A stretch of DNA of 64,000 bases from Nocardiopsis ansamitocini (GTDB taxonomy: Bacteria > Actinomycetota > Actinomycetes > Streptosporangiales > Streptosporangiaceae): the NCBI RefSeq assembly GCF_030268225.1, contig NZ_BSQG01000004.1, positions 248,001-312,000 on the forward strand, given 5' to 3'. Every line of letters begins with the position of its first letter. Position 1 is the first letter of the stretch. Made by a program: the position numbers and the translations under genes. The notes under the pieces are model-generated. The model did not search any database, had not been told where the DNA came from, and saw nothing but the letters and a program-made list of their open reading frames with translations. Shown piece after piece: positions 16,193 through 25,231 of the stretch.

Positions 16193-18313
16193 ATGCGGGT
16201 GCTCATCGTGGACAACCACGACTCCTACACCTACAACCTCTTTCAGCTGATCGCCGAGGTCGTGGGAACCGAGCCGACCGTGCTGGCCAACGACGACCCC
16301 GCACTGGCCGGCCTCGACCTGCGCGCCTTCGACGCGGCCGTGGTCTCCCCGGGGCCCGGAACCCCGCGGCGGCCCGGTGACATCGGCGGCGTCCCCCGGC
16401 TCCTCGACGCGCCGTGGCTGCCCGTACTGGGGGTCTGCCTGGGCCACCAGGCAATCGCGCACCTGGGGGGCGGCGACGTCACCTCGGCCCCGTTGCCCAG
16501 GCACGGCCACCTCACCCGGATCCGTCACGACGCGGCCGGTCTCTTCACCGGCCTGCCCCAGGACTTCACCGCCGTGCGCTACCACTCGCTGCGCGTCGCC
16601 GACCCCCTGCCCGCCGACCTCACGGTCACCGCCCGCGCCGAGGACGGGGTGGTCATGGGCCTGACCCACCGTTCGCTACCGCGCTGGGGCGTGCAGTTCC
16701 ATCCCGAGTCGATCGCCAGTGAGCACGGTGCGGTGCTGATCGCCAATTTCGCCCGGCTCGCCCGGCGGTGGTGCGGCGGCGGCGCCTCCTCGCCCCCGAT
16801 CGGCACCGCCCGCGTCGCTCCCGTGACCGAAACCCCTCCGGCTCCACGGCAATCGGCAGCTACCGGCGACGAAACGCGGCGCTCCACGGCTCCACGGTCC
16901 CAAGCCCCCGTGGAGGCGACGGGTCGGCCCCCCGGTCCACTGGTGTTTCGGGTCCTGGAGGACGCCCCCGCCACCGACGCGGTCTTCCACGCCCTCTACG
17001 CCCGCGCCCCCTACTCCTTCTGGCTGGACAGCAGCCGCGTGGGCAACACCGCGCGGTTCTCCTTCCTGGGGGACGCGAGCGGTGCGCGTGGGGAGGTCCT
17101 GACCTACCGGGTCGGGACCGGATCGGTTCGCGTCGAGACCGCAGGGAACACGTACACCGAGCCCGGAACCATCTTCGACGTGCTCCAGGACCGGGTCGCG
17201 ACCGTTCCCACCGCACATCCCGTTCTGCCCTTCGACTTCACCGGTGGCTACGTCGGCTACTTCGGCTACGAGCTCAAGGCCGACTGCGGAGGGGCTGCGG
17301 TCCACCGGTCGCGCACGCCCGATTCGGCGTGGCTGCGCTGCGACCGGTTCGTGGCGATCGACCACCTCGAAGGCCGTTGCTACCTGGTGGCGGCCGACGG
17401 CGACACCGCGTGGCTGGACCACGTCGCCGATGTCCTGACCGGTCTACCGGCGGCACCCGACCTCCCCGACGGTGTCCCCGCGGTCGAGCCCGAACCCTTG
17501 CTGGAACGGCACCGGGCGGGGTACCTGGCAGACGTCAAGGAGTGCCTGGCGCAGCTGACCGCGGGGGAGAGCTACGAGATCTGTCTGACCAACCGACTGC
17601 GCCTGAGCGCGCCCGCCGACGGGTTCTCCTTCTATCGACGGTTGCGCAGGGCCAGTCCCGCACCCTACGCGGCGCTGGTGCGGATGGGCGGCCTTACCGT
17701 GCACAGCGCCTCCCCCGAGCGGTTCCTTCGGGTGGACGGCGAGGGCTGGCTGGAGAGCCGGCCCATCAAGGGCACCGCACCGCGCCACCCCGATCCGGTC
17801 GAGGACGCCCGGTTGCGCGACGAGCTGCGCACCAGCGCCAAGACCCGGGCCGAGAACCTGATGATCGTGGACCTGCTGCGCAACGACCTGGGGCGGGTGA
17901 GCGAGGTGGGGACCGTGTCGGTCCCGGAGTTCATGTATACCGAGTCCTATGCCACGGTGCATCAGCTGGTCTCCACCGTGCGCGGCCGGCTGCGCACGGG
18001 GGTGTCGCCGGTGGCCGCGATCCGCGCGTGCTTCCCGGCGGGGTCGATGACCGGGGCGCCCAAGCGCCGCACGATGGAGATCCTGGACCGGGTGGAGTCC
18101 AGTGCGCGCGGGGTGTACTCGGGTGCACTGGGCTATCTCTCCTACTCCGGCGCCGCCGACCTGAGCGTCGTCATCCGTTCCGCGGTCAGCACCCACGGCG
18201 GGATGGAGGTGGGGGCGGGGGGAGCGATCGTGCTGGACTCCGACCCTGCCGAGGAGTACGAGGAGATGCTGTTGAAGGCGCGGGTGCCGCTGCGGGGCCT
18301 GGGCGGCGGGTGA
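16193..18313 (+). CDS. pabAB: Aminodeoxychorismate synthase, fused PabA-PabB
   Basis: A 706-residue fusion. The N-terminal glutamine amidotransferase (residues 1-190) has DNHDSYTYNL, the nucleophile cysteine in LGVCLGHQ (about 80) and HPES with the catalytic His and Glu. After a proline-rich linker (about 200-245) comes the chorismate-binding PabB half, with PIKGTAPRH (about 523), LMIVDLLRNDLGRVSEVG and AGSMTGAPKRRTMEILD. The PIKGT lysine is typical of PabB rather than anthranilate synthase. It makes 4-amino-4-deoxychorismate for p-aminobenzoate, hence folate or an arylamine metabolite. The lyase PabC is not adjacent. AAAGGG precedes the ATG. Confidence 0.93.
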   Translation: MRVLIVDNHDSYTYNLFQLIAEVVGTEPTVLANDDPALAGLDLRAFDAAVVSPGPGTPRRPGDIGGVPRLLDAPWLPVLGVCLGHQAIAHLGGGDVTSAPLPRHGHLTRIRHDAAGLFTGLPQDFTAVRYHSLRVADPLPADLTVTARAEDGVVMGLTHRSLPRWGVQFHPESIASEHGAVLIANFARLARRWCGGGASSPPIGTARVAPVTETPPAPRQSAATGDETRRSTAPRSQAPVEATGRPPGPLVFRVLEDAPATDAVFHALYARAPYSFWLDSSRVGNTARFSFLGDASGARGEVLTYRVGTGSVRVETAGNTYTEPGTIFDVLQDRVATVPTAHPVLPFDFTGGYVGYFGYELKADCGGAAVHRSRTPDSAWLRCDRFVAIDHLEGRCYLVAADGDTAWLDHVADVLTGLPAAPDLPDGVPAVEPEPLLERHRAGYLADVKECLAQLTAGESYEICLTNRLRLSAPADGFSFYRRLRRASPAPYAALVRMGGLTVHSASPERFLRVDGEGWLESRPIKGTAPRHPDPVEDARLRDELRTSAKTRAENLMIVDLLRNDLGRVSEVGTVSVPEFMYTESYATVHQLVSTVRGRLRTGVSPVAAIRACFPAGSMTGAPKRRTMEILDRVESSARGVYSGALGYLSYSGAADLSVVIRSAVSTHGGMEVGAGGAIVLDSDPAEEYEEMLLKARVPLRGLGGG

Positions 18314-18317
18314 GGGG

Positions 18318-18347
18318 CCGGCCACCCGCCCGCACGCGGGTGGCCGG
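18318..18347. terminator. Hairpin terminator between pabAB and the LPMO gene
   Basis: Perfect 12-bp stem CCGGCCACCCGC / GCGGGTGGCCGG with a 6-nt CCGCAC loop, directly after the pabAB stop and before the convergent LPMO gene end. Confidence 0.75.
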
Positions 18348-18409
18348 GGGCCGGGCGGGGGCAAAGAGGGGGATTCAGCCCCGCCCGGCGAGGGGAAAGG
18401 TCGTGCGCG

Positions 18410-19711
18410 CTACTCCACGGTGCAGGTGGTTCCGTTGAGGCGGAAGTCGGTCGGGACCTTGGGACCCGCTGGGGCGTTGGCGTTGAAGCCGAACGACACC
18501 GATCCGTGGTGGGGGATGACGGCGTTCCAGGCCGCGTTCTTGACGCTCACGCTCGCCCCGGTCTGGGTGAGGGTGCTGTTCCATCCGTTGGTCGCTACCT
18601 CGCCGTTGGTGAAGTCCCATTCCAGGGTCCAGCCGTTGACGGGGGTGTGGCTGTCGTTGAACACACTCACCTGACCGGTGAACCCGCCGGACCAGGGGTT
18701 GGGGGTCTGGTAGTCCACCACACAGGGGTTCTCGGGCGGGCTTCCGGTGGTGAAGGTGCGGTTGGCCGAGGCAGGTGAGTTGTTGCCCGCGGCGTCGTGG
18801 GCCACGACGTAGACCTCGTACTGGGTGTTCGGTGACAACCCGGTGACCGTGGCGCTGGTGTTGGGCGTGGTGGCCAGGACCGCGTCGGTGGTCGCGTTGT
18901 GCACGGTGTAGCTGGTGACGGCGGTGTTGTCCGTGGCGGCCGTCCAGCTCAGCTGGGCCGAGTTCCCGGTGATGGTACCGACCGTGGGGGTACCGGGTGC
19001 GGTTGGCGCCTGGGTGTCGGGAGGGCCGGGATTGGTCGAGCCCTCGAAGACGACGTCGGAGCAGTTGTAGAACGCCTCCGGGCTGTCGGAACGCTGCCAG
19101 ATGGAGTAGATGATGTGCCGACCGCTCTTCACGGGCAGTTCGGCGTCCCAGTAGTACTCCGCCCCTTCGGGGCCGCCCTGGCGCAGGGGCGGGTCGGTCA
19201 CCTGGTCGAAGGGAACGGGCTCAAGGTCGTCCCAGGCCAGCGGGGTGTTGGGGTTCCAGTTGTCCTTGGTGATGTACTGGTACCAGGTACCGGGGTGCGG
19301 GGCCCAGGCGTTGTACTGGAAGGTGATGTCGGCGCCGGACTGCAACGTGGTGGTCGGCCAGTGCTCGCTGACCGCGTTGAACGAGTCGAAGGATGCGGTG
19401 GGCCCGCACAGCTTGCCATCGGGGATGATCTCCCGATGGCGTCCGCCGGCGTTGCTGATCAGGTTGCCGAACCAGTTGTAGAAGGCGTAGTTGCCGCCCT
19501 CGTTGAGCGCGTCGCGGCAGACCGGGTTGGTCGGGTCGACGTTGCCGCCGAGTCCGCCTGCGATGCCGTCGAGGTAGCAGGCGTAGGTGCGGGTGGCGGG
19601 CAGGGTCAGACCGCCGTGCGCCTCGGCGGGTGGCGCGGGGAGCGCGACGAGCGCGCCCGCTGCCAGGCCCACTGCCGCGGCGAGAGCGGCGATCCGGCTT
19701 CGGGTTCTCAC
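18410..19711 (-). CDS. Secreted AA10 lytic polysaccharide monooxygenase with FnIII and CBM2
   Basis: The 433-residue precursor has a twin-positive signal peptide ending PAPPAEA, so the mature protein begins HGGLTLPATR; that N-terminal histidine forms the copper brace with the His in NAWAPHPGTWYQYIT. The AA10 domain spans about mature residues 1-190, followed by a fibronectin type III domain (PTVGTITGNSAQLSW and onwards) and a C-terminal CBM2 with surface tryptophans (WSGGF, NGWTLEWDF). The architecture matches cellulose- or chitin-active enzymes such as Thermobifida E8. AAGGAG precedes the GTG at 19711. A CelR-type operator lies about 150 bp upstream. Confidence 0.93.
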   Translation of the reverse strand: MRTRSRIAALAAAVGLAAGALVALPAPPAEAHGGLTLPATRTYACYLDGIAGGLGGNVDPTNPVCRDALNEGGNYAFYNWFGNLISNAGGRHREIIPDGKLCGPTASFDSFNAVSEHWPTTTLQSGADITFQYNAWAPHPGTWYQYITKDNWNPNTPLAWDDLEPVPFDQVTDPPLRQGGPEGAEYYWDAELPVKSGRHIIYSIWQRSDSPEAFYNCSDVVFEGSTNPGPPDTQAPTAPGTPTVGTITGNSAQLSWTAATDNTAVTSYTVHNATTDAVLATTPNTSATVTGLSPNTQYEVYVVAHDAAGNNSPASANRTFTTGSPPENPCVVDYQTPNPWSGGFTGQVSVFNDSHTPVNGWTLEWDFTNGEVATNGWNSTLTQTGASVSVKNAAWNAVIPHHGSVSFGFNANAPAGPKVPTDFRLNGTTCTVE

Positions 19712-19856
19712 GGTGGGACTCCTTGGGGGATCGAACAGCCGTGCTTCGGGGTGGGGGACGGACCCCTGGCCGCCGGGGCGGCCTTGCGGGGCCGGGAAAG
19801 CGGATCGCCGTGAACGAATCGGTGCGTGCATGCCCTTTTGCACAGGACCGCACGAG

Positions 19857-19876
19857 TTTTGGGAGCGCTCCCAAAA
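19857..19876. promoter_or_regulatory. CelR/CebR-type operator upstream of the LPMO gene
   Basis: The perfect palindrome TGGGAGCGCTCCCA (19860-19873), extended by three As and Ts to 20 bp, equals the published Thermobifida fusca CelR operator. CelR is a LacI-family repressor released by cellobiose. Position and orientation fit control of the leftward LPMO gene. No CelR gene is in this window. Confidence 0.9.
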
Positions 19877-20446
19877 GAGGCTGGTAAGTAAATAGTGATA
19901 CAGGTCACGCAACCTGTCAACAGATGGTCACAACCCAGTGACCCACCGGAAACATTCGGTCCTATCCACCGCTCACAAGAAGACCCAGTTCACGGCTGGA
20001 ACGCCAGTTTCCGCAGAGCGCATGCCAACGGGAAAACCGGTTCAGCTCTTTTCCCCGACGGGCCGGCCCGTCGTCCGCGTGTCCCAGGAGTGGAACAGAA
20101 GCCTTGCGCGGCAGTCTCTTGCGCACCGCACCTGGCCCGAACCCGGCCGGGAATCCCCCCGGCCACATCCGGCGGAATTCCCGGCCGCCCACCAGCACGC
20201 ATTTCCTCGAAAACGCGCTTGCGCGGTCGACCGGGACGGTCGGGCACCAGGAGAACCACCGGGCGGAATCGTTTTCTCCCCCGAGAGAAAAGCGTCACGG
20301 GTCGGCCGTCTATTCGCAGTTCATGGTTATCGCAGATACCTAACGAACGATCAGGCCCTGGAGGACTTCAGCGATATCGATGGGGTTTCCTCTGCCTCAA
20401 TGCCAAGCTCTCACCGGTGGCTCCTCGAAGGAGAGCCTCGGATACG
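19877..20446. other. Gene-free stretch of about 570 bp
   Basis: Between the CelR-type site and the HTH_34 gene end I find no frame with recognisable protein features. Base composition is somewhat lower in GC than neighbouring genes, and no strong hairpin or repeat was seen. It may be the remains of a lost gene. Confidence 0.35.
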
Positions 20447-20743
20447 TCACGACGTCTGCACCGAGCCGGCGACGATCTCCCGCAAGGCTCGGATGTGGCT
20501 CCGGTATGCCGCCTTGCCTCGTGGCGTGAGTGTCAGCCAGATGCGACGGGAATCTTCCTGGGCGCGTTCCTGCGTGACATATCCGGCATCAACGAGCGGT
20601 GCCACCTGCTTGCTGAGCGCGGACGCACTCAGGCCGACGACCTCCTTGACGAGAGCCATCTCCACGGTGGTGCCAGCGTCGAGCATGGCGCAGATCTTCA
20701 ATCGGTGCGTCGGGTGAATGACTGCATCCAGTTGTGCGGTCAT
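20447..20743 (-). CDS. Winged-helix transcriptional regulator, HTH_34 (MarR-like) type
   Basis: The 98-residue product fits the small HTH_34 family: IHPTHRLKICAMLDAG, then a recognition helix region LSASALSKQVAPLVDAGYV and the wing RRIWLTLTPRGKAAYRSH. Such proteins are usually paired with a membrane protein gene, as here. The ATG at 20743 overlaps the upstream membrane protein stop by 4 nt, so the pair is translationally coupled, and the longer upstream frame is not used. It probably regulates its own operon through the GATAGTT/AACTATC sites upstream. Confidence 0.85.
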   Translation of the reverse strand: MTAQLDAVIHPTHRLKICAMLDAGTTVEMALVKEVVGLSASALSKQVAPLVDAGYVTQERAQEDSRRIWLTLTPRGKAAYRSHIRALREIVAGSVQTS

Positions 20744-21171
20744 CGGTGCGTGCTCCGGTAGTGCAGGATCGAGCCGAGGCCGTAGCTGGCCACCGCCCCG
20801 ATAGCGCATACGACGATGACCCACTCCAGGCCTGCGGCGCGCGCGAACAGTGATCCGATCACGAACGCACCGGATACGGCGCCGAGGATACGGAAGCCCG
20901 TACTGGTCGGAATCACGAACGGAGCGCCCATCAGTCGGCCCGCCCAGTAGTTGAGTGCGGCCAGTGCGATACCGATGATGAGCACGACGAACGTCGCAAG
21001 CATCGACGAGTGGAGGAGGCCAGCCAACGCCAGCCCACCCAGCAGGATTGCGTTGATCGGATACAGCCAGACAGGCCACGGGCGATCTCGAACCGCGCGC
21101 CGCGCGCCTGCGGCGGCGTCAAGCCCGGCGGCTGCCTCACGTGGGTCGGGGTTCGGGTTGATAGTTTCCAT
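20740..21171 (-). CDS. Four-helix membrane protein partnered with the HTH_34 regulator
   Basis: This 143-residue protein has a short charged N-terminus (METINPNPDPREAA) and four membrane helices (about residues 35-55, 58-78, 85-105 and 115-135). No catalytic motif is visible and its function is unknown. The ATG at 21171 is chosen because a promoter with TTGCCG, a 17-bp spacer and TATGAT ends 7 nt before it, giving a leaderless transcript; a second ATG 12 codons upstream falls inside that promoter. It is co-transcribed and coupled with the winged-helix gene. Confidence 0.72.
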   Translation of the reverse strand: METINPNPDPREAAAGLDAAAGARRAVRDRPWPVWLYPINAILLGGLALAGLLHSSMLATFVVLIIGIALAALNYWAGRLMGAPFVIPTSTGFRILGAVSGAFVIGSLFARAAGLEWVIVVCAIGAVASYGLGSILHYRSTHR

Positions 21172-21212
21172 GTCGGCAATCATATTCGATAGTTTCCATG
21201 TCGGCAACTATC
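21160..21212 (-). promoter_or_regulatory. Leaderless promoter with overlapping operator repeats
   Basis: On the minus strand, TTGCCG and TATGAT are 17 bp apart and the box ends 7 nt before the ATG at 21171. The 20-mer GATAGTTTCCATGTCGGCAA occurs twice (21160-21179 and 21188-21207, period 28). The inverted pair GATAGTT/AACTATC (21188-21212) covers the -35 and spacer, and the second copy covers the start codon. This is a compact repressor-controlled promoter. Confidence 0.75.
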
Positions 21213-21241
21213 ATCGGCGGGTCTCGAGCCCCAGGGGCCGA

Positions 21242-21640
21242 CTATGCTGCGGCCGGCGCCTCCCGAGCGAGCGCACCGCGCCCATCAGTGCCTGCCGCAC
21301 TGCGAAGCAGCGTGGACACGCGTCGGGCCAGGTGGCGCTTCAACGCGCGGATCGCCTCGGTGGTCGGGTCCCCCAACGCTCGACATCCCGCGAGGTAGTC
21401 CTGAGCGAGTGGGTGCATCCGCTTCTGAGTGATCGCGATGCGGTGGAGCCGCCACCGCCCAACGGTGCGGTCCGAGCTTGCGCACCCAGGCAAGCAAAGC
21501 CCGACATCCGCGCGGCCCCGTGGTGGCATCCTTCACTTCGAGCTGCCTGCCATTGCCGTTCACCGCGACAGCAAACAGGACGCCTCTATGCGAATCGAGC
21601 CCGATCACAACTTCCGCCTCAATCTCCGTTCTCCTCTCAT
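21242..21640 (-). pseudogene. IS110-family transposase remnant, internally deleted
   Basis: Minus-strand fragments match the two ends of an IS110-type transposase. The N-terminal piece reads EVVIGLDSHRGVLFAVAVNG (DEDD-type RuvC-like start, near 21610). The C-terminal piece, in another frame, reads HRIAITQKRMHPLAQDYLAG and EAIRALKRHLARRV, ending at 21242. About 250-300 internal residues, including the catalytic serine domain, are gone, with the junction near 21460-21480. No terminal repeats or target duplications could be identified. Confidence 0.75.
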
Positions 21641-21795
21641 AAGTCCTGCTGGAGTACCGCGACGGGCATACGCAGGTGGCTGTCTGCTGCGCGATCGACC
21701 CCTTTGCGAACGTGCTGCGCTTTTGTCGACCCGCAGAGGAGGAGCGAGTCGGATGGACGGGGTTCACCCGCCCACCGCCCGGGCACGGTGACGAA

Positions 21796-22119
21796 ATGGG
21801 GGAACCGCAGTTCAGTGAGGACGGCCACCACATCATCGTCGCCGGCCGACGGTGGCGGGCGAGCGATCCGCTACTGCCCGAGGCCACACGCGAGACGCTG
21901 GTACGGCATCTGATGGCGGCGCGTCGTGCCGTTGCCCGAGCCGGCAGGGACGGCGACACCGGAGCCGAACGGGTGGCGCGCGCACGGGTTCAGCAAGCCA
22001 AGCTCGGTCTGGGGGAGCGGGGCGTCCCCTGGTGGGAGTGCTCCACGGCCGAGCGTCGGGCCCGTTGGGAGTCGGCACTGCACGACCTGGACGCACGGGC
22101 ACCGCACCCCGAACACTAG
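21796..22119 (+). CDS. Conserved actinobacterial hypothetical protein
   Basis: A 107-residue soluble protein of a small, widespread actinomycete family: HHIIVAGRRWRASDPLLPEA near the start, a helix ETLVRHLMAARRAVARAG, then VQQAKLGLGERGVPWWE. Homologues are sometimes labelled Tol biopolymer transporter, but no membrane or Tol feature is present. Function is unknown. The ATG at 21796 is where family similarity begins. It stands alone beside the IS110 remnant. Confidence 0.75.
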   Translation: MGEPQFSEDGHHIIVAGRRWRASDPLLPEATRETLVRHLMAARRAVARAGRDGDTGAERVARARVQQAKLGLGERGVPWWECSTAERRARWESALHDLDARAPHPEH

Positions 22120-22152
22120 GCCGCCCTGTCCCTGCGAAGCGGGAGCCGCCGA

Positions 22153-22845
22153 TCAGAGCGGGGGGTCCAGCGCCTCGCCTCGTGCGACGCGACGCATCAT
22201 GCGTTGCATGGATTCGGTGTCGTTGAGGTGCGGAAACGGCTCGTCGACAGGAAGCTCGACGCCGAGGAACCGGCACAGCGGCTCCCAGCCCCGGCCCAAT
22301 TCGTAGACGAGAAGTCGGTCGGCAGGGATTGCGGCGCGCACCTGTGCGTTGTGCCGCTCGAAGGCGGCGATGGCCGTCTCCTCGTCGGGGATCTCGGTGA
22401 GTTCCGTACCGAAATAGGCCCTGCACATCAGCTCCAATGCGGGCCGTACGTGCTTCATCCCCTCCAGGCTCGGCGAAACGCCGCTGGTGAGCGATGATGT
22501 GCGATCACTGAAGACGGTGTTGCGGGCGCTGGCGTACCACCCGTGCGGCTCACGCACGGTAAGCAGCACCTTCGCCTCGGGGAACGCTGCGGCCAACTCC
22601 CTCCAGTAGAACGACGCCGGCCAGTCCACCTCGGAGGAGAAGCCGGCGAAGACGGCGTTCCAGTCGATGGTGTCCCTGCGGCCCGCGGCATCGGCCCGTG
22701 CGACCCAGGCCCATCGTTCGCCCAGTTCCGGGACGGCCATGATGGTGTACATGTGGTGGCAGGGGCCGAATCCGAGCCGGTCGAGCGCGGCTTTCATCGA
22801 ACTCGTCCCGGTGCGCGGGAAGCCCGCCCCGATCACCTTCAGCAT
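22153..22845 (-). CDS. Sulfotransferase-family protein
   Basis: The 230-residue protein begins LKVIGAGFPRTGTSSMKAAL, the PAPS 5'-phosphosulfate loop of sulfotransferases. KVLLTVREPHGWYASARNTV carries the 3'-phosphate-binding region, and the C-terminal RLLVYELGRGWEPLCRFLGV is typical of this NodH-like family. These enzymes transfer sulfate from PAPS to small molecules or carbohydrates; the acceptor is unknown. AGGAG lies before the ATG at 22845. Confidence 0.87.
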   Translation of the reverse strand: MLKVIGAGFPRTGTSSMKAALDRLGFGPCHHMYTIMAVPELGERWAWVARADAAGRRDTIDWNAVFAGFSSEVDWPASFYWRELAAAFPEAKVLLTVREPHGWYASARNTVFSDRTSSLTSGVSPSLEGMKHVRPALELMCRAYFGTELTEIPDEETAIAAFERHNAQVRAAIPADRLLVYELGRGWEPLCRFLGVELPVDEPFPHLNDTESMQRMMRRVARGEALDPPL

Positions 22846-23102
22846 TGCTCTCCTTCGGTGTGCCGCCCACACCTGTCCGCGATCCGATCCGCAAAAAATC
22901 TCGGATTACCGATCGCATTGATTTGAACACGGAGGGCACTCATTTGGGTGCGCGTGCCACCGGGGTGAGCAGCCCTTTTCCGGCGGTCGCGCAACCGGGC
23001 AAAGGAGGGGGCGCTCGGCGAAATGCCGAGCGGCCCCAATGTAACCGTTTTAAGTAGTTACATCGGCCGGCGGTGCACACCGGCTCACGTCATAACCGGG
23101 GG

Positions 23103-24578
23103 TCAGGCGCGACGGACGCGGGCCAGCCACGCAGGCAGGTCGCCCAGTTCCCCGCCGCTGCCGACCACGCCACGATAGAGACTGGGGCTCAGGTCCTCGA
23201 TGACCCATCCCTGCCCGAATGCCTCGCGGATCGCCGCCTCGCCCACCGTGGGCCAGGGTCCCTGACCGACATCGGACAGCGCCAGCACGTGCACCAGTGC
23301 ACCGGGGCGACAGACCCGACGGAGACTGCGGGTGTAACGGGCCCGGTCCCCGGCCGAAAAGACGTGGAACAGTGCGCTGTCCACGACGGTGTCGTAACAG
23401 GGGGCGTCGCCCAGTTCCAGGGCGTCCGCGACGGCGAACCGTGCCTCGACCCCTTGTTCTGCGGCTCCCGTCCTCGCCTGTTCGATCGCCGGCCGCGAAG
23501 AGTCGATCCCTCGGACGTCGTAGCCGATCCGGGCCAGATGGATCGTGTGTTCACCGGTACCGCAGCCCGCGTCGAGCACCGCGCCGCCGATCAGGCCGGC
23601 CTCCTCCAGAGCGACCACGACCGGCTGCGGGCCCCCGATCACCCACGGGGCGGTGCCGGCCACGTACGCCCGGTCGAATTCCGACGCCGGATGCTCCGGC
23701 TCCTCCGCCGCTTCGCCGGCCAGCCGCCCCTGGGCCTCGGCGATGTCCTCCTGGGTGGGCGCGTCGTCCTGGGTCAGGGCGAGCCGCCAGTGCCCGGTGA
23801 AGTCGATGGCCTGGCGGTCCACCCCTCGCTCGTCGACGAGATGACGGCGCAGGGCGCGCACCACACCGGCCTCGGCGGCCAACCAGACGGCCGCGGCTCC
23901 CGCGGGGAATCGGGTCGTGCGCACGGCGTCGAGCAGCAGGTCACCGCGTCCCGGCGCGGTGGCCCCCCGGTACAGCCAGTGCATGTGGACCTGCGCGCGG
24001 GTGGCGAACGACTGCTTCTCCGCGGCGTCGGCGACCTCGACGTAGACCAGTGCCCGGGCTCCTTCGGGCAGCGTCTCCAGCAGCGCACCGATCGCCGGAA
24101 GCGCGGTCTCGTCCCCGGCGAGCAGCAGCCAGTCGGCGTCCTCGACCGACGAGGCGAACAACGAGACGGGGGAGAAGAACGTCGAAGGACCGAACATGGC
24201 GAGCGTGTCACCGGGTGCGGCCGAGCGCGCCCATTGTGTGGCGGGGCCGGCGTCGTCGTGCAGGACGAAGTCGATGTCGATGGTGGCGGCGTGCGGATGG
24301 TGCGCGCGGACGGTGTAACTGCGCATCCACGGCTGCTCCGCCTCGGGGACAGCCGCACAGGACTGATACCAGGACGTGAAGTCGTCATCGGCTTCGGGCA
24401 GCGGCAGGAGGGGAACGCTCTGGCCGGGCTTGGGGAAGTACAGCTTCACCTGCTGATCGGGAGCCTGGGTGACGAAGTCGGCGAGGTCATCGCCGCCGAA
24501 GGTGACGCGTGCCATGCGCGGGGTGATCCGCTGGACGTCGGTGACACGAATGAACCGGACCGGCAATCTCTGCTGCAC
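23103..24578 (-). CDS. Fusion of siderophore-interacting protein (flavin reductase) and SAM methyltransferase
   Basis: This 491-residue protein joins two families. Residues 1-285 are a siderophore-interacting protein: ITPRMARVTFGGDDLADFV, the FAD motif MRSYTVRAHHP, and an NAD(P)H-binding C-terminal lobe ending FTGHWRLALTQDD. Such proteins reduce ferric siderophores to release iron. Residues about 300-491 are a class I methyltransferase with VLDAGCGTGEHTIHLA (about 336) and YDTVVDSALFHVF. No stop or frameshift lies between them. A methylation step linked to siderophore reduction is an inference. It is monocistronic and no clear iron box was found upstream. Confidence 0.88.
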   Translation of the reverse strand: MQQRLPVRFIRVTDVQRITPRMARVTFGGDDLADFVTQAPDQQVKLYFPKPGQSVPLLPLPEADDDFTSWYQSCAAVPEAEQPWMRSYTVRAHHPHAATIDIDFVLHDDAGPATQWARSAAPGDTLAMFGPSTFFSPVSLFASSVEDADWLLLAGDETALPAIGALLETLPEGARALVYVEVADAAEKQSFATRAQVHMHWLYRGATAPGRGDLLLDAVRTTRFPAGAAAVWLAAEAGVVRALRRHLVDERGVDRQAIDFTGHWRLALTQDDAPTQEDIAEAQGRLAGEAAEEPEHPASEFDRAYVAGTAPWVIGGPQPVVVALEEAGLIGGAVLDAGCGTGEHTIHLARIGYDVRGIDSSRPAIEQARTGAAEQGVEARFAVADALELGDAPCYDTVVDSALFHVFSAGDRARYTRSLRRVCRPGALVHVLALSDVGQGPWPTVGEAAIREAFGQGWVIEDLSPSLYRGVVGSGGELGDLPAWLARVRRA

Positions 24579-24773
24579 GAAAACTCCTCATCGTATTTGG
24601 TCGGGGACGATTCTTCAATCCCCGAGCTAGAGTTCTAACAGCATCGTCCGCGGAAAAGTCAAGGCCGGAAATTGCTTTTTTCCGAGAGGTGGGTCACCCT
24701 GCGTTCGGCCGGATTCGCGCCTTGCCTGGCGGCGCACGAGGGGTCAGGGCGTCCGGGGCAGCGTCTTGGCGCG

Positions 24774-25116
24774 TGACGCCCTACGACCGCTACGGGCGAC
24801 CGAATGGCGAACCGTGGGGGATGCAGACCTTCCCTGGGCGGCAGCGACCGATGTGCCTCGAACGCGTCCTGGAGGCGGTCGAGGTGTATGGGAGCACGGG
24901 GAAGCGGGCAAGTGGATCGCCTTCCCCGAGGACTCCTCGCACGCGACCGGCACTGCCGTGGACATCGGTCGTACCGACGCGGCGTACTGGTTCTCCTGGC
25001 GCAGCCCCGAGTTCGGGCTCCGCCAGACCTACGCCGATGAAATCTGGCATCACGGACTCGCCGTAGAGCCCGGCGGCACCTGCCTCGGACCCCTGGCGGA
25101 CGCGCCCACTGATTGA
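24774..25116 (+). pseudogene. D-Ala-D-Ala carboxypeptidase (VanY/M15) remnant
   Basis: The last 70 codons read KWIAFPEDSSHATGTAVDIG followed by FGLRQTYADEIWHHGL, which carries the zinc ligands (His and Asp of SHxxxxxAVD, and the His of IWH) of the VanY peptidase family. Upstream, ERVLEAVEVYGS is in a different frame, and the signal peptide and first half are missing. It is therefore a 5'-truncated, frameshifted gene that cannot make an active peptidase. Confidence 0.72.
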
Positions 25117-25231
25117 GGGGACCGAGGACCGACAGATGGGCGCCGACCCTCGGGGCGCCACCCCTGCCGGATACCCCGGTCCCCGGCGTCCCATCAGGCC
25201 GATTCATTGAGATCGCGATACCGTAGCGGCC

